Below, one piece after another: positions 11,963 to 23,629 of a stretch of 64,000 bases of DNA. This stretch comes from Rhizophagus clarus. Taxonomy: Eukaryota > Glomeromycota > Glomeromycetes > Glomerales > Glomeraceae. A model generated the notes under the pieces. The model searched no databases. It was not told the DNA's origin and was given only the letters and a program-made list of their open reading frames with translations. A program made the translations under genes and the position numbers. Positions within the stretch are counted from its first letter, which is position 1, and each line of letters begins with the position of its first letter. The stretch is taken from positions 744,001-808,000 of the forward strand of contig BLAL01000037.1 in NCBI GenBank assembly GCA_015698045.1. Direction: 5' to 3'.

Positions 11963-13435
11963 ATGGCGAAATTACCTAATGAATGTATACAAAACATATT
12001 AAAATACGTTGAAAAAGAAGATTATAAAACATTTTATTATATTACATTAATAAATCGTCAATGGTGTCAAAATAGTATCATATTTCTTTGGGAACAACCT
12101 TTTGACATTCCTGATAATTTTAAAAATCGATATAAATTAATATCAATATTTCTTTATTTTTTTGACGTAAATCAAAACAATGTTTATCAAACAACGTCAA
12201 TTATCGCACCATCTTTTAATTATCCAGGATTCCTTAAAAAAGTAAATTCGGATAATTTAGCAAAAATTGTTTTAGAATGGATAACAAGAAATTATTCTAT
12301 CAAAAAAAAGAAAAAATATCGGAATAATAATAATAATAATTCATATCGAATTAAAATTAATTTATTAAAAAGAATATTTAAAACGAATTTAACAAATTCA
12401 TCATTTAATTTAAAACCTTTAAAAGAACGATTTAATTTAATAATTCAATCAATTATAAACGTTATTATGGAAAGATGTACGAATATTGAAAGTTTATATA
12501 TTGGAAACGATTATTCAAATAATTCCGAATATTACTTTTTAGAAAATTATATGGAAGAATATTTATTAAAATATGATTTAAGTAAATGTTTTAATAATTT
12601 AATTACATTTAATTGTCATCAATCAAATATTGATCCTATAATATTCCTTAAATTTTCCATATATATAAGGAATATTACATCATTATCAATTACTATATCA
12701 AATAATAATATATTTGATGATGGTAAATTGAAAGAATTGGTTCAATTAATAGATTCTCAAAATAATCTTAGAAATCTTAGTATAAGGAATGAATATAATG
12801 CCGATATGTCTTTAATATTTGAAGCTATATCAAGAAAATCAAATTTATTACAAAAACTTGAATTAATTTCTCATAGAAATCTTAAACATGATGAAGCGAA
12901 TCATTTATCACATTGTGTAAATTTAAAAGAATTAATTTTAGATGGTATTAGAATTAATGAAGAATTGGATCCTTTATTTATTAATTCTAAATTTCTTAAT
13001 TTAAAAGATTTGAGATTTATGAAAATTTATCAACAAACTTCATCTGAAATTTCTCCTTTCGTTACAATGATTACGAATAATGGATCTTTATTAAATTATC
13101 TTCATTTAGAATTGGATTTAAATCTTAATCCAAATCTTTTAATAACAATTTCAAAAATTTGTTTAAATCTTACAAATTTTATTATTTCTATTCATAAAGG
13201 GGAAATGTTTAATTTACTTTATCCATTATTTGATAATTGTAAGAAATTAAAATTAATTAGTATTAATGAGATTAATATTATCAGTTTAAATGAGAATATC
13301 TTATCTGATTTTATTAATCATATTTTAATTTGTAATTTATCTACCTTAATTTTAAATAATATTACATTTTCTTTAAAAGGGTTTAATGGTTATGATCTTT
13401 TGTCGAACTTACGGGGTAAATTATTATTAGAATAA
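11963..13435 (+). CDS. F-box protein, paralogue of the 6820 gene
   Basis: Single-exon gene, 490 residues. The F-box occupies about residues 3-48 (LPNECIQNILKYVEKEDYKT, then LINRQWCQNSIIFLWEQPFD), nearly the same layout as the 6820 gene. An Asn-rich low-complexity run (about 122-128) sits in the linker, and the C-terminal two thirds contain LRR-like leucine periodicity (LRNLSIRN, LQKLELIS, LKELILDG, LKDLRFMK). Presumed Skp1-binding SCF substrate adaptor. It is separated from its paralogue only by the BTB-TLDc gene, so local duplication is likely, although sequence outside the F-box has diverged strongly. Confidence 0.87.
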   Translation: MAKLPNECIQNILKYVEKEDYKTFYYITLINRQWCQNSIIFLWEQPFDIPDNFKNRYKLISIFLYFFDVNQNNVYQTTSIIAPSFNYPGFLKKVNSDNLAKIVLEWITRNYSIKKKKKYRNNNNNNSYRIKINLLKRIFKTNLTNSSFNLKPLKERFNLIIQSIINVIMERCTNIESLYIGNDYSNNSEYYFLENYMEEYLLKYDLSKCFNNLITFNCHQSNIDPIIFLKFSIYIRNITSLSITISNNNIFDDGKLKELVQLIDSQNNLRNLSIRNEYNADMSLIFEAISRKSNLLQKLELISHRNLKHDEANHLSHCVNLKELILDGIRINEELDPLFINSKFLNLKDLRFMKIYQQTSSEISPFVTMITNNGSLLNYLHLELDLNLNPNLLITISKICLNLTNFIISIHKGEMFNLLYPLFDNCKKLKLISINEINIISLNENILSDFINHILICNLSTLILNNITFSLKGFNGYDLLSNLRGKLLLE

Positions 13436-14080
13436 ACGATCCCTTGTATATCGATAAATCAATCATTTTCAATCAAAATATTTATTGGATCAACGATTTA
13501 CTTTGAACATTTCTTTTGATTCCTTAAGATCGATCGATCCCTGATTATATTGTTATGTAGGGATTAAAGATCCTCCATAAGCATAAATTGAAATGTATGT
13601 TGTTCAATGCAAGTGTATATCGTATCATATTATGTAAATTATGTAGGATCCAAAATTCGAATAAAATTTGATGGAGATGAATTTAGTAAAATTATGGTTT
13701 TATCACTTATACTTTTAATTAGTCTTATCCTTTATGTGGTAATTAAGATCATCATTTCGTTAAAAATAAAATATTTGTGTACCCATTGACTGTCTTAAAC
13801 TCACGAGCTTCCCATGCTGAAGTTTGTTGCACAGGTCTTTTTTTTTCACAGAATATTCGGAATTATGAAATAATGAGATAATTATACCTCGATTTTTTTT
13901 TTTTTTTTAGTATAAAAGGTTTGTAAAATTCTTTTCCCGTAATTTGTATTCCACTATGATTTTTAAAAGTTTTTACGTTAAAATAGAAATTGAAAATGAA
14001 GGTATTCTTATGTTATTTTTCTTTCTTTTACCCCTAAAAAAAAAAAATTTTAATTTTATTTATTTTTTAAAAAAGGAAAT
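13436..14080. other. intergenic region
   Basis: AT-rich, no supported gene. A 60-residue frame at 13607-13789 contains a hydrophobic stretch but has no recognisable domain or good context. Confidence 0.35.
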
Positions 14081-14617
14081 TTGAATGAATTATTATTAAA
14101 TTTTATCGGTACACAAAATAACCGAGCTTTCTTTAAACCAATTTCTCCGATACCGAATTCTTTTCAAAATATTTCTTCGCTTCTTATAAAATCAATAGTT
14201 TTATTCTCTTTTTCACCTTCTTCATCTTCTTCAACTTTTTCATCTTCAATAGCATTGGATACTTCTCAATTACTATATCCCACATTAAAAAATGATATGG
14301 AACAGGATTATAGAATCTTTGATAAAAATTTAAAATGGAATCTTATTTTTGAAATTATTAAAAAAGAAAATCTTTTGTTTTTTTCTCCTTTGAGATTTGA
14401 TATTGAATTATATTATTTATATAATTGTTTGAAGATGTTTGAAGAATATGAAGATAAGTGGAGTTATTATTCTTACGAAGATACCATGGTTGCACAATGT
14501 AGCCTGGGTTCCATTTTTAGATTTTATTCTCTATCAAAAAAAATTTTTCGTCATGGAATTTTTAATAAAAAATTTCAAAGTAAAATTCATATAAATTCTG
14601 ATGAAAAAAAAAAATAA
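14081..14617 (+). CDS. hypothetical protein, 178 residues
   Basis: Not recognised. The frame is uninterrupted, has more mixed codon composition than the surrounding simple sequence, and contains a serine-rich segment (about 44-57) followed by an acidic/aromatic segment (YYLYNCLKMFEEYEDKWSYYSY). There is no signal peptide and no known domain that I can see. The start is the first ATG; an upstream exon cannot be excluded. It could be a small lineage-specific gene, or the last exon or remnant of a decayed one. Confidence 0.35.
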   Translation: MNELLLNFIGTQNNRAFFKPISPIPNSFQNISSLLIKSIVLFSFSPSSSSSTFSSSIALDTSQLLYPTLKNDMEQDYRIFDKNLKWNLIFEIIKKENLLFFSPLRFDIELYYLYNCLKMFEEYEDKWSYYSYEDTMVAQCSLGSIFRFYSLSKKIFRHGIFNKKFQSKIHINSDEKKK

Positions 14618-16586
14618 TAGAAAAAATTTCTTTATAAAAAGAAAAATTTTTGTAGAAAAGAAAAATTATTTTTTTTTTTAATAATGTAAAAATTTCTTTA
14701 TTCTTTTTTTTTTTTCTTTTTTTCTTCTCCTCTTTATTTATTTTATTGTATACTATTTTTATTTTGTTTATTTTTTTTTGTTTTTTTTAAAAATAAAATA
14801 ATCTTCTACAGAATTGGGTTTTTTTATGTCATTTTATCTCATACTAAATTTTGATTTCTACTTACCTGAAATAGGAAAGTCAGTTTATAATTAAATGATT
14901 TTTTCTTATCTATATATACAGTAATTTAAAATTATTAAATTATAAAGTTGTAATATCTACTTTAAATTAATATTTATATTATATCAAACCGTATATATAT
15001 AATATTTCTTTCTTTTTATATATTAAATTTGTATATTGATTTTATTAAATTTATATAAATATCATTTATTATAAGCCAATACCTTAATTATAAATAATAT
15101 ATTTATGTTTTACTTAATTCATATTTTATATTATAAATGGAAACCTGCATAGTAAAACAAAAGACTAGTCACAAAAAAAAATTTTTATGTTTATATAAGG
15201 CTAAATAAATAAAATTATTCGTTTCTTATAAAAAAAAATACTAAATTTGATCTGGTTGCCTAAAAAAAAATTATTTTTCAAAAAAATTTAGCCAATCTCT
15301 AGAAGTAATTGGTTGATTTAATAAATTTTTTGTTCAGATTACCAGGTAAAAAAAATTCTTTTTTTATGATTATAATTAGACAAAATCTGAATCACATGAT
15401 CAAATAAAATAAATTTTTTTATTCTTTTAGAATATTTACATGATCCACTTGGTCATGAAAAACCAATAATTTTATTTACTTGGCCTAATAATTATATATC
15501 AATTTTACTAAAAATTACAGAAATAATAAAATTTTAAAAAAAAAAATTTTTAAGGTCAAGCTTTTGCTATATGAACCTTAATTATATTTATATTTATTGT
15601 TATTATTTAATTATATTTTTTTTTTATTAAATTACTTTTAAAATTTTTTTAAAAAAAAAAAAGAAAAATAAAATTAAAAAAAAAAATAAATATAAAAAAA
15701 AATTATTTATTACTATTTTGAATTACTATAACCAGTAATTAATTTTATAATAAATAAAACTTAATTTTAAGAAAATAAAAATAAATTATATTTATACTAT
15801 AAATACTATAAATAATACTTGATTTATATAATGCTAAGCTACTATTGTATAACATTCATTATTAACAGTTTTTTTATTCTTTGTCTTTTAATTTTTATTG
15901 TAATTTATAAATTGATTTTTAAGATTCAATTTCTAAAAACTGATTCCTAAAAATGATTTCTAAAGATTTTTAATAATCTTTTATTTTATATCATTATTTT
16001 TAATTATTTTTTTCATTTTAACTATTTTTTTTATTTATTAATTACTTGAAAAAGTTAGTATTTTTTAAAAATACTTATAGTACATTAATATTTAAATACT
16101 ATTTAGATAAAAGTATTTTTAAAATTCTAAAAACTTTTAAAAAAAAAAAATTAAAAATATAGTAATTAATAAATAATATTTAAAAAATTTTTTATCTAAA
16201 TAAAAGATTAAGTATTATTTTTTTTAAAAAAATAATTTTAAAATCAAATTTTTATTATATTTTTATAATATAAATAAACAGTCTTTTGTTATTTTTTATT
16301 ATTTTTAGTTATTCTCAATTATTTTTATTGTTTTTAGTATTTAATTTTAATTGATTGATAAATTATTCAATCATAATAATTCAAAAATAATGATAAAAAA
16401 AATTAATAAAATATATTAAATTAATATCAAATCTAATGAATAAAAAATAGATTTTAAATATATTATAATATAAAATAATAAATTAACTAATTAAATATTA
16501 TATTAAATTTATTTTTTTTAATATTATTAAAAATTCATATATAATTTAAATTATAAATTATATTAATATATTAATCAGTTTATATA
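14618..16586. other. AT-rich gene-free stretch
   Basis: About 2 kb of very AT-rich sequence with numerous homopolymers and short inverted segments. No coding signature, RNA gene or clear repeat boundary seen. Confidence 0.4.
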
Positions 16587-18821
16587 TACTACTGGCCAAA
16601 AAGTTTAGGACTACTCCTGTAATCTGTAATTGATCAATAATAAATAAACAATTATGCATTTGCATAATATAAAATTTGTACCATATAATAATTAATAAAT
16701 AATGAACATCTCTCATCTTTTTTTTCATTTTTTTTCATTTTTTATTTTTATAAAATAGTCAAAACAAAAAAGCTTACAGATTTCAAATGCAAAAAGATTA
16801 TCAATTTTTATGAAGCTGGCAATTCAGAAAGAAAAATTTCACAAAAAACAGGTTATAATAAGACTACTATTTATAATATTATATTAAAGTACAAAGAAAT
16901 AGGTACTGTTAGTATTGCTTTTTGAAGTGAACATCTGAAAAAATTAACTGAACAGAATAAACGTTATTTTAAAGTTATTATTACTTAAAATTGATATGAA
17001 CCAGTAGATAAAATAGTAAAAAATTTTGCTAAATTCACTAAAAAAATAATAATAAAAATATCATAAAAAATACACTATATGATATAGGATATCATAATCA
17101 TATAGCTTTTAAAAAACCTAATATTAGCAAACCTGACTGAAAAATCTGTTTAAAGTAGGCATGTAAATGATATTTATAGGATATAAATGACTGGAAAAAA
17201 GTAGTATGGAGTGACGAATCCAGGTTTATCTAAAGATAGTCATCAGTTCTAGAAGACCATAGTCTTACGGTCCTACACCTTAAAAAGACAGACCAGTCTG
17301 TCTTGGTATAGGATTGTGGTCTTTTAGTCCTGTATCACATACAATAAGACCATCAGTTTTTTAAGAACTGCAGTCTTTTTAGGACTGATCAGTCTTTTTC
17401 TTTTTTACAAATAAAAAACTTTTCCTTTTTTTCCTTTATTTTTTAAAAAAAAATGAATGCAAATAAAAATTACTAAATTCCAAGATGCATAAATATATAT
17501 AACTTAAAATATTTTAAATTAATAAATTAGGGTATTTTTTTGAAAAAATATAAGCGTATAAGTGGAAAAAATTGATTATCATTATTTTATTTGTTTGTGA
17601 TTTCAAAATCAGTCAGTCTTTATATTTTTTTATAAAAATCTTTATTAAATTAATAGCTATAAATTATTTATTATATAAAAACTGATATGAGAACCAATCA
17701 GTCCTCGAGACCAGTCCTACTATATCACAAGAAAATAAAAGACCGTGGTCTGGTCCTACAAGTCCTAGAACTGGCTGGTCCAGAATCAAGTAGAACTAGT
17801 AGGACTGTTGACCATCCTTATATTTACCTTATTCTAAAATAATGGAAAAACTTAAAATTGGCATCTTCAAAAAGAAAAATATAATATTAATTACCTTGTT
17901 TCTACTGTAAAACATAGTAAAGATAGTGTTATAATGTAAGGGTGCTTTTCTTGGTATGAATTAGATCTGTTAGCAAAAGTGAATGGCTGAATTTAGTGAA
18001 AAATATATTAAAGAAATTTTTGGGTATCACATGATATCATTTTTAGAGAAATTTGAAGAAAAAAATAGTAAGTATTTTTTTCAATAAGATAACATACCAA
18101 TTCATACTAGTGTTAAAATACAAAACTTTATTAAAGAAATAGAAATAATTTTGTTATTATAATCAGAATAAAGCCCAGACCTTAAACTTATTGAACACCT
18201 TTAGAATAAGCTTAAATGTCATATTTGAACTAAACAAAAATATTCAAAAAATTTGGGAAAATTAAAGGTGCTTCTTCAGAAATGCTGATCAAAAATTCCA
18301 TATGAAATTTATCAGAAGCTTATTAAAAGTATAGTATCAAGTAGAAGAAATAATAAAGACTCGTAATTATTCTACCAAATATTAAAGAATATTTTTATAT
18401 TATAAATTAACTTATTAATTTGATTTTTTTAAAGTAAAATAATGGTTTTTTATTAAAAAACTTTATTAATAATAAAAAATTTTAATTTTATGAGATTTTG
18501 AGCTGGATTTTTTATATCATGTTATACATAATATGATGTTTAATAAATATAATTTTATTTATAATACACTTATATAAAAAAAATTTTTTTTGTATTAATA
18601 ATTTTAGTTTATTTTATTAAAAAAGAATTATAAAAATGTTATATATATAATTTTTGATAATTTATTAGAATAAATTTGAATATTTATTTAAAATTTATTA
18701 ACTATTTATTTGAGTAATTAAATATAATTTTTTTATAATCTAATAAAAAAAGTTATTGTTAAAAATTCCATTTTTTTTTATTATTTACTAAATGATTCTA
18801 AACTTTTTGGTTAGGAGTGTA
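16587..18821 (+). mobile_element. decayed Tc1/mariner DNA transposon
   Basis: Imperfect terminal inverted repeats lie at both ends: the left end carries GGCCAAAAAGTTTAGGA and the right end, read inward, ACCAAAAAGTTTAGAA, each bordered by TA as expected for Tc1 insertions. Between them, plus-strand fragments match Tc1 transposase landmarks: an N-terminal helix-turn-helix region (about 16765-16920), KKVVWSDESRF with the second catalytic Asp (about 17190-17230), a broken FQQDNxPxHTS-like segment (about 18080-18110) and a broken SPDLxxIEHL-like segment with the catalytic Glu (about 18172-18210). The frame has many stops and is split by a 590-bp nested insertion (17231-17820). Without that insertion the element would be about 1.65 kb, normal for Tc1. 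Certainly inactive. Confidence 0.85.
17231..17820. mobile_element. nested non-autonomous hAT-like element inside the Tc1 relic
   Basis: A 590-bp block interrupts the Tc1 coding relic exactly after DESRF. Its ends are inverted: TAAAGATAGTCATCAGTTCT at the left and, on the opposite strand of the right end, TAAGGATGGTCAACAGTCCT, 17 of 21 positions equal when one further base is included, with all but one difference a transition. The flanks (GGTTTATC and TATTTACC) resemble a decayed 8-bp duplication. The interior is crowded near both ends with variants of GACCAGTCC/GGACTGAT in both orientations, like the subterminal transposase-binding motifs of hAT elements. No ORF is present. Confidence 0.65.
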
Positions 18822-19126
18822 ATGATAAATAAAGTTGATCAAGATGATATATAATATTACAAGCAATTTCATGTATCTGAAATATATCTGTTCTCTCTAT
18901 TGGAGTATTAACAATGTGGCTGGTTTCCTTGATTGGAGTATTTAATCAATTTTCTATCCACTTTGGGGGATACAATTAAAAATGTAGCAATGTCAGTATA
19001 CATCTTTTAGTATATAATGGATATGTTTAATTTTGAATATTTATTATATGATTTACTTTATTATACCTTTACCTTTAATTACAATTTTGGGGATATTTCA
19101 AAAAAATATATATATATATATAATAT
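18822..19126. other. short gap between Tc1 relic and integrase relic
   Basis: No gene seen. Contains a (TA)n stretch near 19108-19122. Confidence 0.35.
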
Positions 19127-20215
19127 CTATTTTGTATCATTATAAATACGTACTAGATTTGGGACATCTTCTTGTAATCTGTCAGCTGACTTCCATGTAA
19201 ATTCGTCTTCTGGATAGCGCTCTTATTTGACTAAGTATTGGAGTTGACTCTTTCTAGTACGATGCTTAAGAATCCTTTTAGGTATATATCTTTCTAGCTG
19301 TCTCCTTATGACCAAATCAGGTGGAGGTATTTTGTTAATAGGAATGACTTGCAATTCTTTTCTAGTATATGCACATCTAGATACTCCTAACCTGCCATGT
19401 GGTCCATCAAGTAAATATGTAGGTGGTTGCTCAGGAAAAAGGATAAGCTTTTTAATTATATGAACTTTTGGGTCCCATTTAATGTCTCCTGTTCTAAACT
19501 TACTATGTATTTTTTTTTCAAGTATTGATATAGGTTCAAGAAGTTTAGTTCGAACTTGTGTCCCTTCTAACAGTAATTCTGTATTTTTATCGATTTTAGG
19601 TGGACCTTCTGGAATTTTAGGCAGATCTCTTCGTCACTGTTCATCTACTAATCTTACTATATCATGGAAGTCTTCAGATCATTCTACTGATGTCTTGCCA
19701 GTTTTTAGTTCCTATACTGTCATTCTTTTGAGAAGTGGTTCCTCTATAGCCTGAATTGCTCTTTCTGCATATAACTGCTGTTTATGACATCCAGATTCGC
19801 CAAATCTCATCATAACTCCTATACTGTTAAAGAAAAAATCATGTATCTGTGAGTTAGTAAATTCTGAATCAGAATCAGTTTCTAGTCTATAAGTAAGAGG
19901 TTGGATACGACCACGTCTATATATTTTAATAAATGCTTTTATTACACTATTAGTAAACTTATTTTTGATAGGCTCAGCATCTACTCATCTTCTAGATATT
20001 TTTACTACTATGAAAAAATAATGGTATCCTTTAGGATCTATTGGCATTTCTGCTAAATCAGACTGCTAAGTAGCATTTTCTTTCCAGACGATTACTTTTG
20101 AAAGTTCAGATCTTTTTCTTTAGGAGGTCTTCGATAGATGTTATAATATTCTTGATCTTTAAGAAGGCGTACTGGTACTCCTGATAGGTTATAAAATTTG
20201 TAATACCTCTCTAAA
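19127..20215 (-). pseudogene. integrase (DDE/rve type) with C-terminal chromodomain, degraded; Polinton-like
   Basis: On the minus strand a nearly continuous frame, interrupted by several stops, shows retroviral-type integrase features: a conserved DLAEMP segment (first Asp), TDSDSEFTN (second Asp) about 60 residues later, and an AERAIQAI segment supplying the catalytic Glu. The C-terminus reads like a chromodomain (QYLVK, ERYPEDEFTW, LVRIYND). Integrase-chromodomain fusions occur in Polinton/Maverick elements and in chromovirus Ty3 retrotransposons. No reverse transcriptase is seen and a DUF5679-like gene lies divergent next door, so Polinton-like is favoured. Stops mostly fit single transitions from Trp, Gln or Arg codons. 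Confidence 0.65.
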
Positions 20216-20268
20216 GGGATTATATTGCTTAAATTAAAGATTTACTTCTAGAATTCAAATTTGTAGTC

Positions 20269-20583
20269 ATGACAGAGATATATTGTGTAAAGTGTAAAAA
20301 GAAGACAGAAACGTTTTCAGAAGTTCAAGATATGACTGATAAAGATTGATATTGAATTCATGGTGATTGTATTATTTGTGGGACATATAAGAACACTCTT
20401 ACTGGTGAATATTGGGAAATTAAAATATATAGTAAAAGAGAAATTCTAGACGCTAAGAAAAAAAGAAAGAAGACGGCTATAAATAAAAAAGCTAAGAAGC
20501 TTGATCTTAAGATTTTAGATGCTAATGAGAATGTTCAGGTTTACATTAAGAGGTATTTAAGGGATGCAACGAAAGAGAATTAA
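20269..20583 (+). pseudogene. DUF5679-like small zinc-ribbon protein, two in-frame stops
   Basis: A 105-codon frame begins MTEIYCVKCKKKTET and continues to GDCIICGTYKNTL, i.e. two CxxC knuckles spaced as in DUF5679 proteins, which are common in Polinton-like elements and large DNA viruses. It is followed by a lysine-rich helical tail. Two TGA codons (20347-20349 and 20353-20355) break the frame and each fits a CGA-to-TGA transition. It is divergent from the integrase relic, its ATG about 54 bp from the recognisable integrase N-terminus, so the pair probably derives from one element. Confidence 0.6.
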
Positions 20584-20599
20584 TTATGATTTTTTTTCA

Positions 20600-22357
20600 G
20601 ATATATTTGTATGCTATTGGGAGGCATAAGAATTTAGTATGAGCAGGTATATATAGATAGTTGGTACAAGAAGTGATGGTATATATATCCAATATTTTGG
20701 TACAAAGAGCAGGATTTTTTATCGTACCAAATTCTGACCACTCTTTGTACCTGAGTCGATAGTGAAATTGGCTTTCTGAAGACTTTAGAAATGTAAAATC
20801 GATACTTTTGGGAGTCTGAAATGCGTCTGGTCAGTGGGCAAAGAATTTTTTACAAAAGTTTTATATTTTTAGAAAGTTGGATAATATTTTTGAAAATTAT
20901 CTTTGTACCATCATACCAAACCATTGTTGTGTATGATTTTACCTTTATTTTGTAATTTTAATGGTTATTTGATATATTTTCTGGTATGAGGACTGATACA
21001 AGAACTGGTACGAAGTTAGTACGAGGAGTATATATAGGAGGTTGTACCAGAAGACATGGTATTTATCTATGGTATTGTTAGAGACGCGCTGTAAAGGTGC
21101 TAGGAGGCTAACTGGATAGGAGATCTGATATGGGTCTCACCACGTAGGGGTAGATGTATAGGTGGGCTTTACCGCCACGACCAAAGGTCAGCCATGATGA
21201 TAGAAAAGCTTAGGCTTTTAGTTTCTTGGACTCTTTTCAAGTAACATTTTCTTTTTTATGAGACTTAACCATATCTTTTGAAACTTATATGGTTCATAAA
21301 TACCAAGTTTTGGTAAAACTACTGGCTTGGTATAAACTTTAACAAGGAAATAATTATGACTGCAAACTTTAGATTCTCTTCATATTTTTGAAGACTTTTG
21401 TAAAGTTAGCGTCTAGGCTACCTGGTCTTAAATATCCTAGAAGTGGGATTTTTCATCAGTACTGTTTATTTTGAAAGCATTGAGTAAGACAGAGTGAAGT
21501 TGTTAATTGAAGTTTTTGTCTATGGCTAGGAGTGACGCTGAATCATTTAAGAGGGTGTAGAAATGGTGATTATAGTGTTTTACCTCTTTTTCCAGTTTTT
21601 CTTTTGGGTTTTTGGGAGTATTAATGACTTTTCTTTAGTTTTTATTTCTTGTCTATCGATATTTTAGCCTCTAGTTTTTTTTTCTAATTTAGTTTTGGGG
21701 GGCTAAGGGTATTAGAATGTTGATCAGTATTTTGATAGTTGGTGTAACTTTCTTTTTTAGGATTTTATTTGTCAATCCAAATAAGAGGAAGGAATTTGAT
21801 TGGATAATTTGTTTTAAATTTTGCTAACACATGTTGATTTCTAGTTAGGTTGGTCAAAGTCACGTGAAAGGTATTATACTAATTACTTTTATTTTACTCT
21901 TGGTGTATCTGCGCTGGTCAAAAGTTAAAAATAGGATATAGCAGGTTATATGTAACTGAGGTCTTTTGTTTTTTATTGGCAAGGAAAGGAGATCTCTATA
22001 TTCTAGGTTTAGTCTCAGCATAGTGTTTGTGCGCCACCTATCTTAGGGTAGTGGCTTCTTGTAATAGCATGTCTTATGGAGATCATAGGGGAAAGTGGAA
22101 TTCTTTGTATGTGTATCCTCCTATATTAATATATAGTAATACTAGCCATTAGTTGAAAGTTATGGGTCACATCTGTTCTTGCTAGTCTCGGACAGGTAGG
22201 CTTGTTTTAATAGGTCTATCTAAACTAATAGTGGGGGTGGGTGAATTTAGTTTAGCTGTTAAATTAGCATGTTTTTTTCCTTGTTTTGACTTTATTTTTT
22301 TTTTAATAAATTATATACCAAGTACGGCCTTTAACTATAAAAAAAAAAAAAAAAAAT
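20600..22357 (+). mobile_element. poly(A)-ended block, possible retroposon fragment
   Basis: Composition is visibly less AT-rich than the flanks. Two related segments about 380 bp apart (about 20637-20690 and 21017-21066) share TATATATAG, GTTGTAC/GTTGGTAC, AGAAG and ATGGTAT in order, like degenerate promoter monomers. The block ends at an 18-20-bp A run at about 22339-22357, after which AT-rich sequence resumes. No reverse transcriptase or other protein domain was recognised in any frame and I found no target-site duplication. A LINE/SINE-type origin is a guess from the tail; it could also be part of the neighbouring Polinton-like relic. Confidence 0.3.
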
Positions 22358-23629
22358 CTTTTTAAAAGGAATCTGAAATTCTAAAGTATTTAAATTTAAA
22401 AAATAAACTCTATAATTAATAATAGGAATATTAATTAAGATTTCTAATAATATATGTAATAAATGAAAAAATAAATATATTTTTTTTTATTAAAAAATAA
22501 AAAAATTATTAATAAATAAAAATTAAATAAATTCATAAATTAAATAAAATTAAATAAGAAGTAAAATATAGGTCAAAATATTTTACTTAATATACAAACC
22601 TATTAAATTATGATTAAAATATCATATTCTTTTATAGTAAACTTGAAAAAGTTAAATATAATAACATAAAACTTTGTGAGTGAGTTAGTAAAAATTATTA
22701 TTATCTATTAATCTATTTAGCATTTTAATTGGATATTATGTGAGAAAATGTTAACATAATAAAAATTGTATACTAGTCATTTTTAATAATAATTTATATA
22801 AACAGCATTATTAAATTTTTTCTGTTAAGTGCTAATTTCTCCCTTAACTAATATTTGATTAACAATAGAAAAAAATAATATCAAAAAAGCATCAAATATA
22901 TATTTAACATTACTGATATCTTATTTAAAAAACTTTAGCAATTATCATTATTTTAGCAAAATTATATTTAATAAAAAAGAATTTTACAGTAATAAAATTT
23001 CTAAAATTAATGAAAAACTTATTACCAAAAAAAAATTAAAGATCATGTTCATTTTAAGAATAAAAATGAATAGATAAACATATTTTTCATGTTTATAATA
23101 AGTGTTAAAAATTATACTATATAAATATTAAATAATAATTATATATAGTCATCCCTCTTTACAGCAATCTTAATATAACAAAAAATACTATATAATAAAT
23201 TGTTAATGTGTAACAGATATTAACATATAAAAAAATTCTCAATTAACTGAATTTTATTAATTATAGGCTGCATACTATTATATAAAATAAAGTTACAAAA
23301 TAATATATATAAAAATGATCCTTTTTATAACAAATTTTTTTTCCAATAAAATAAAGATAACTAATATACTAATAGCCCTATGATTATTTAATAAAATGAT
23401 AATTTTTTTTTAAATACATAATATATGAAGAACACAGAATATTTTTATAAAAATCATTTTAATAATATCAAAATATTAAATTAATTCATCAATTTTATTA
23501 GCTTTGTATTTACACATCAGAGTTAACTCCATCTGCATGGTATCTATCTACTATCTATATTTCATTTAGCATCTCTATAAAAATAAAAGTAAAAAATTTT
23601 TTAAAAAAAATAATAATAATATCTTCTTC
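22358..23629. other. AT-rich gene-free stretch
   Basis: No coding signature or repeat boundary seen in about 1.27 kb. Confidence 0.35.

Noticed and set aside
13607-13789. 60-residue frame with hydrophobic stretch
   Set aside because: Too short, no domain, and in AT-rich sequence where hydrophobic frames arise by chance.
19482-19754. 90-residue plus-strand frame
   Set aside because: It is the antisense shadow of the integrase relic on the minus strand.
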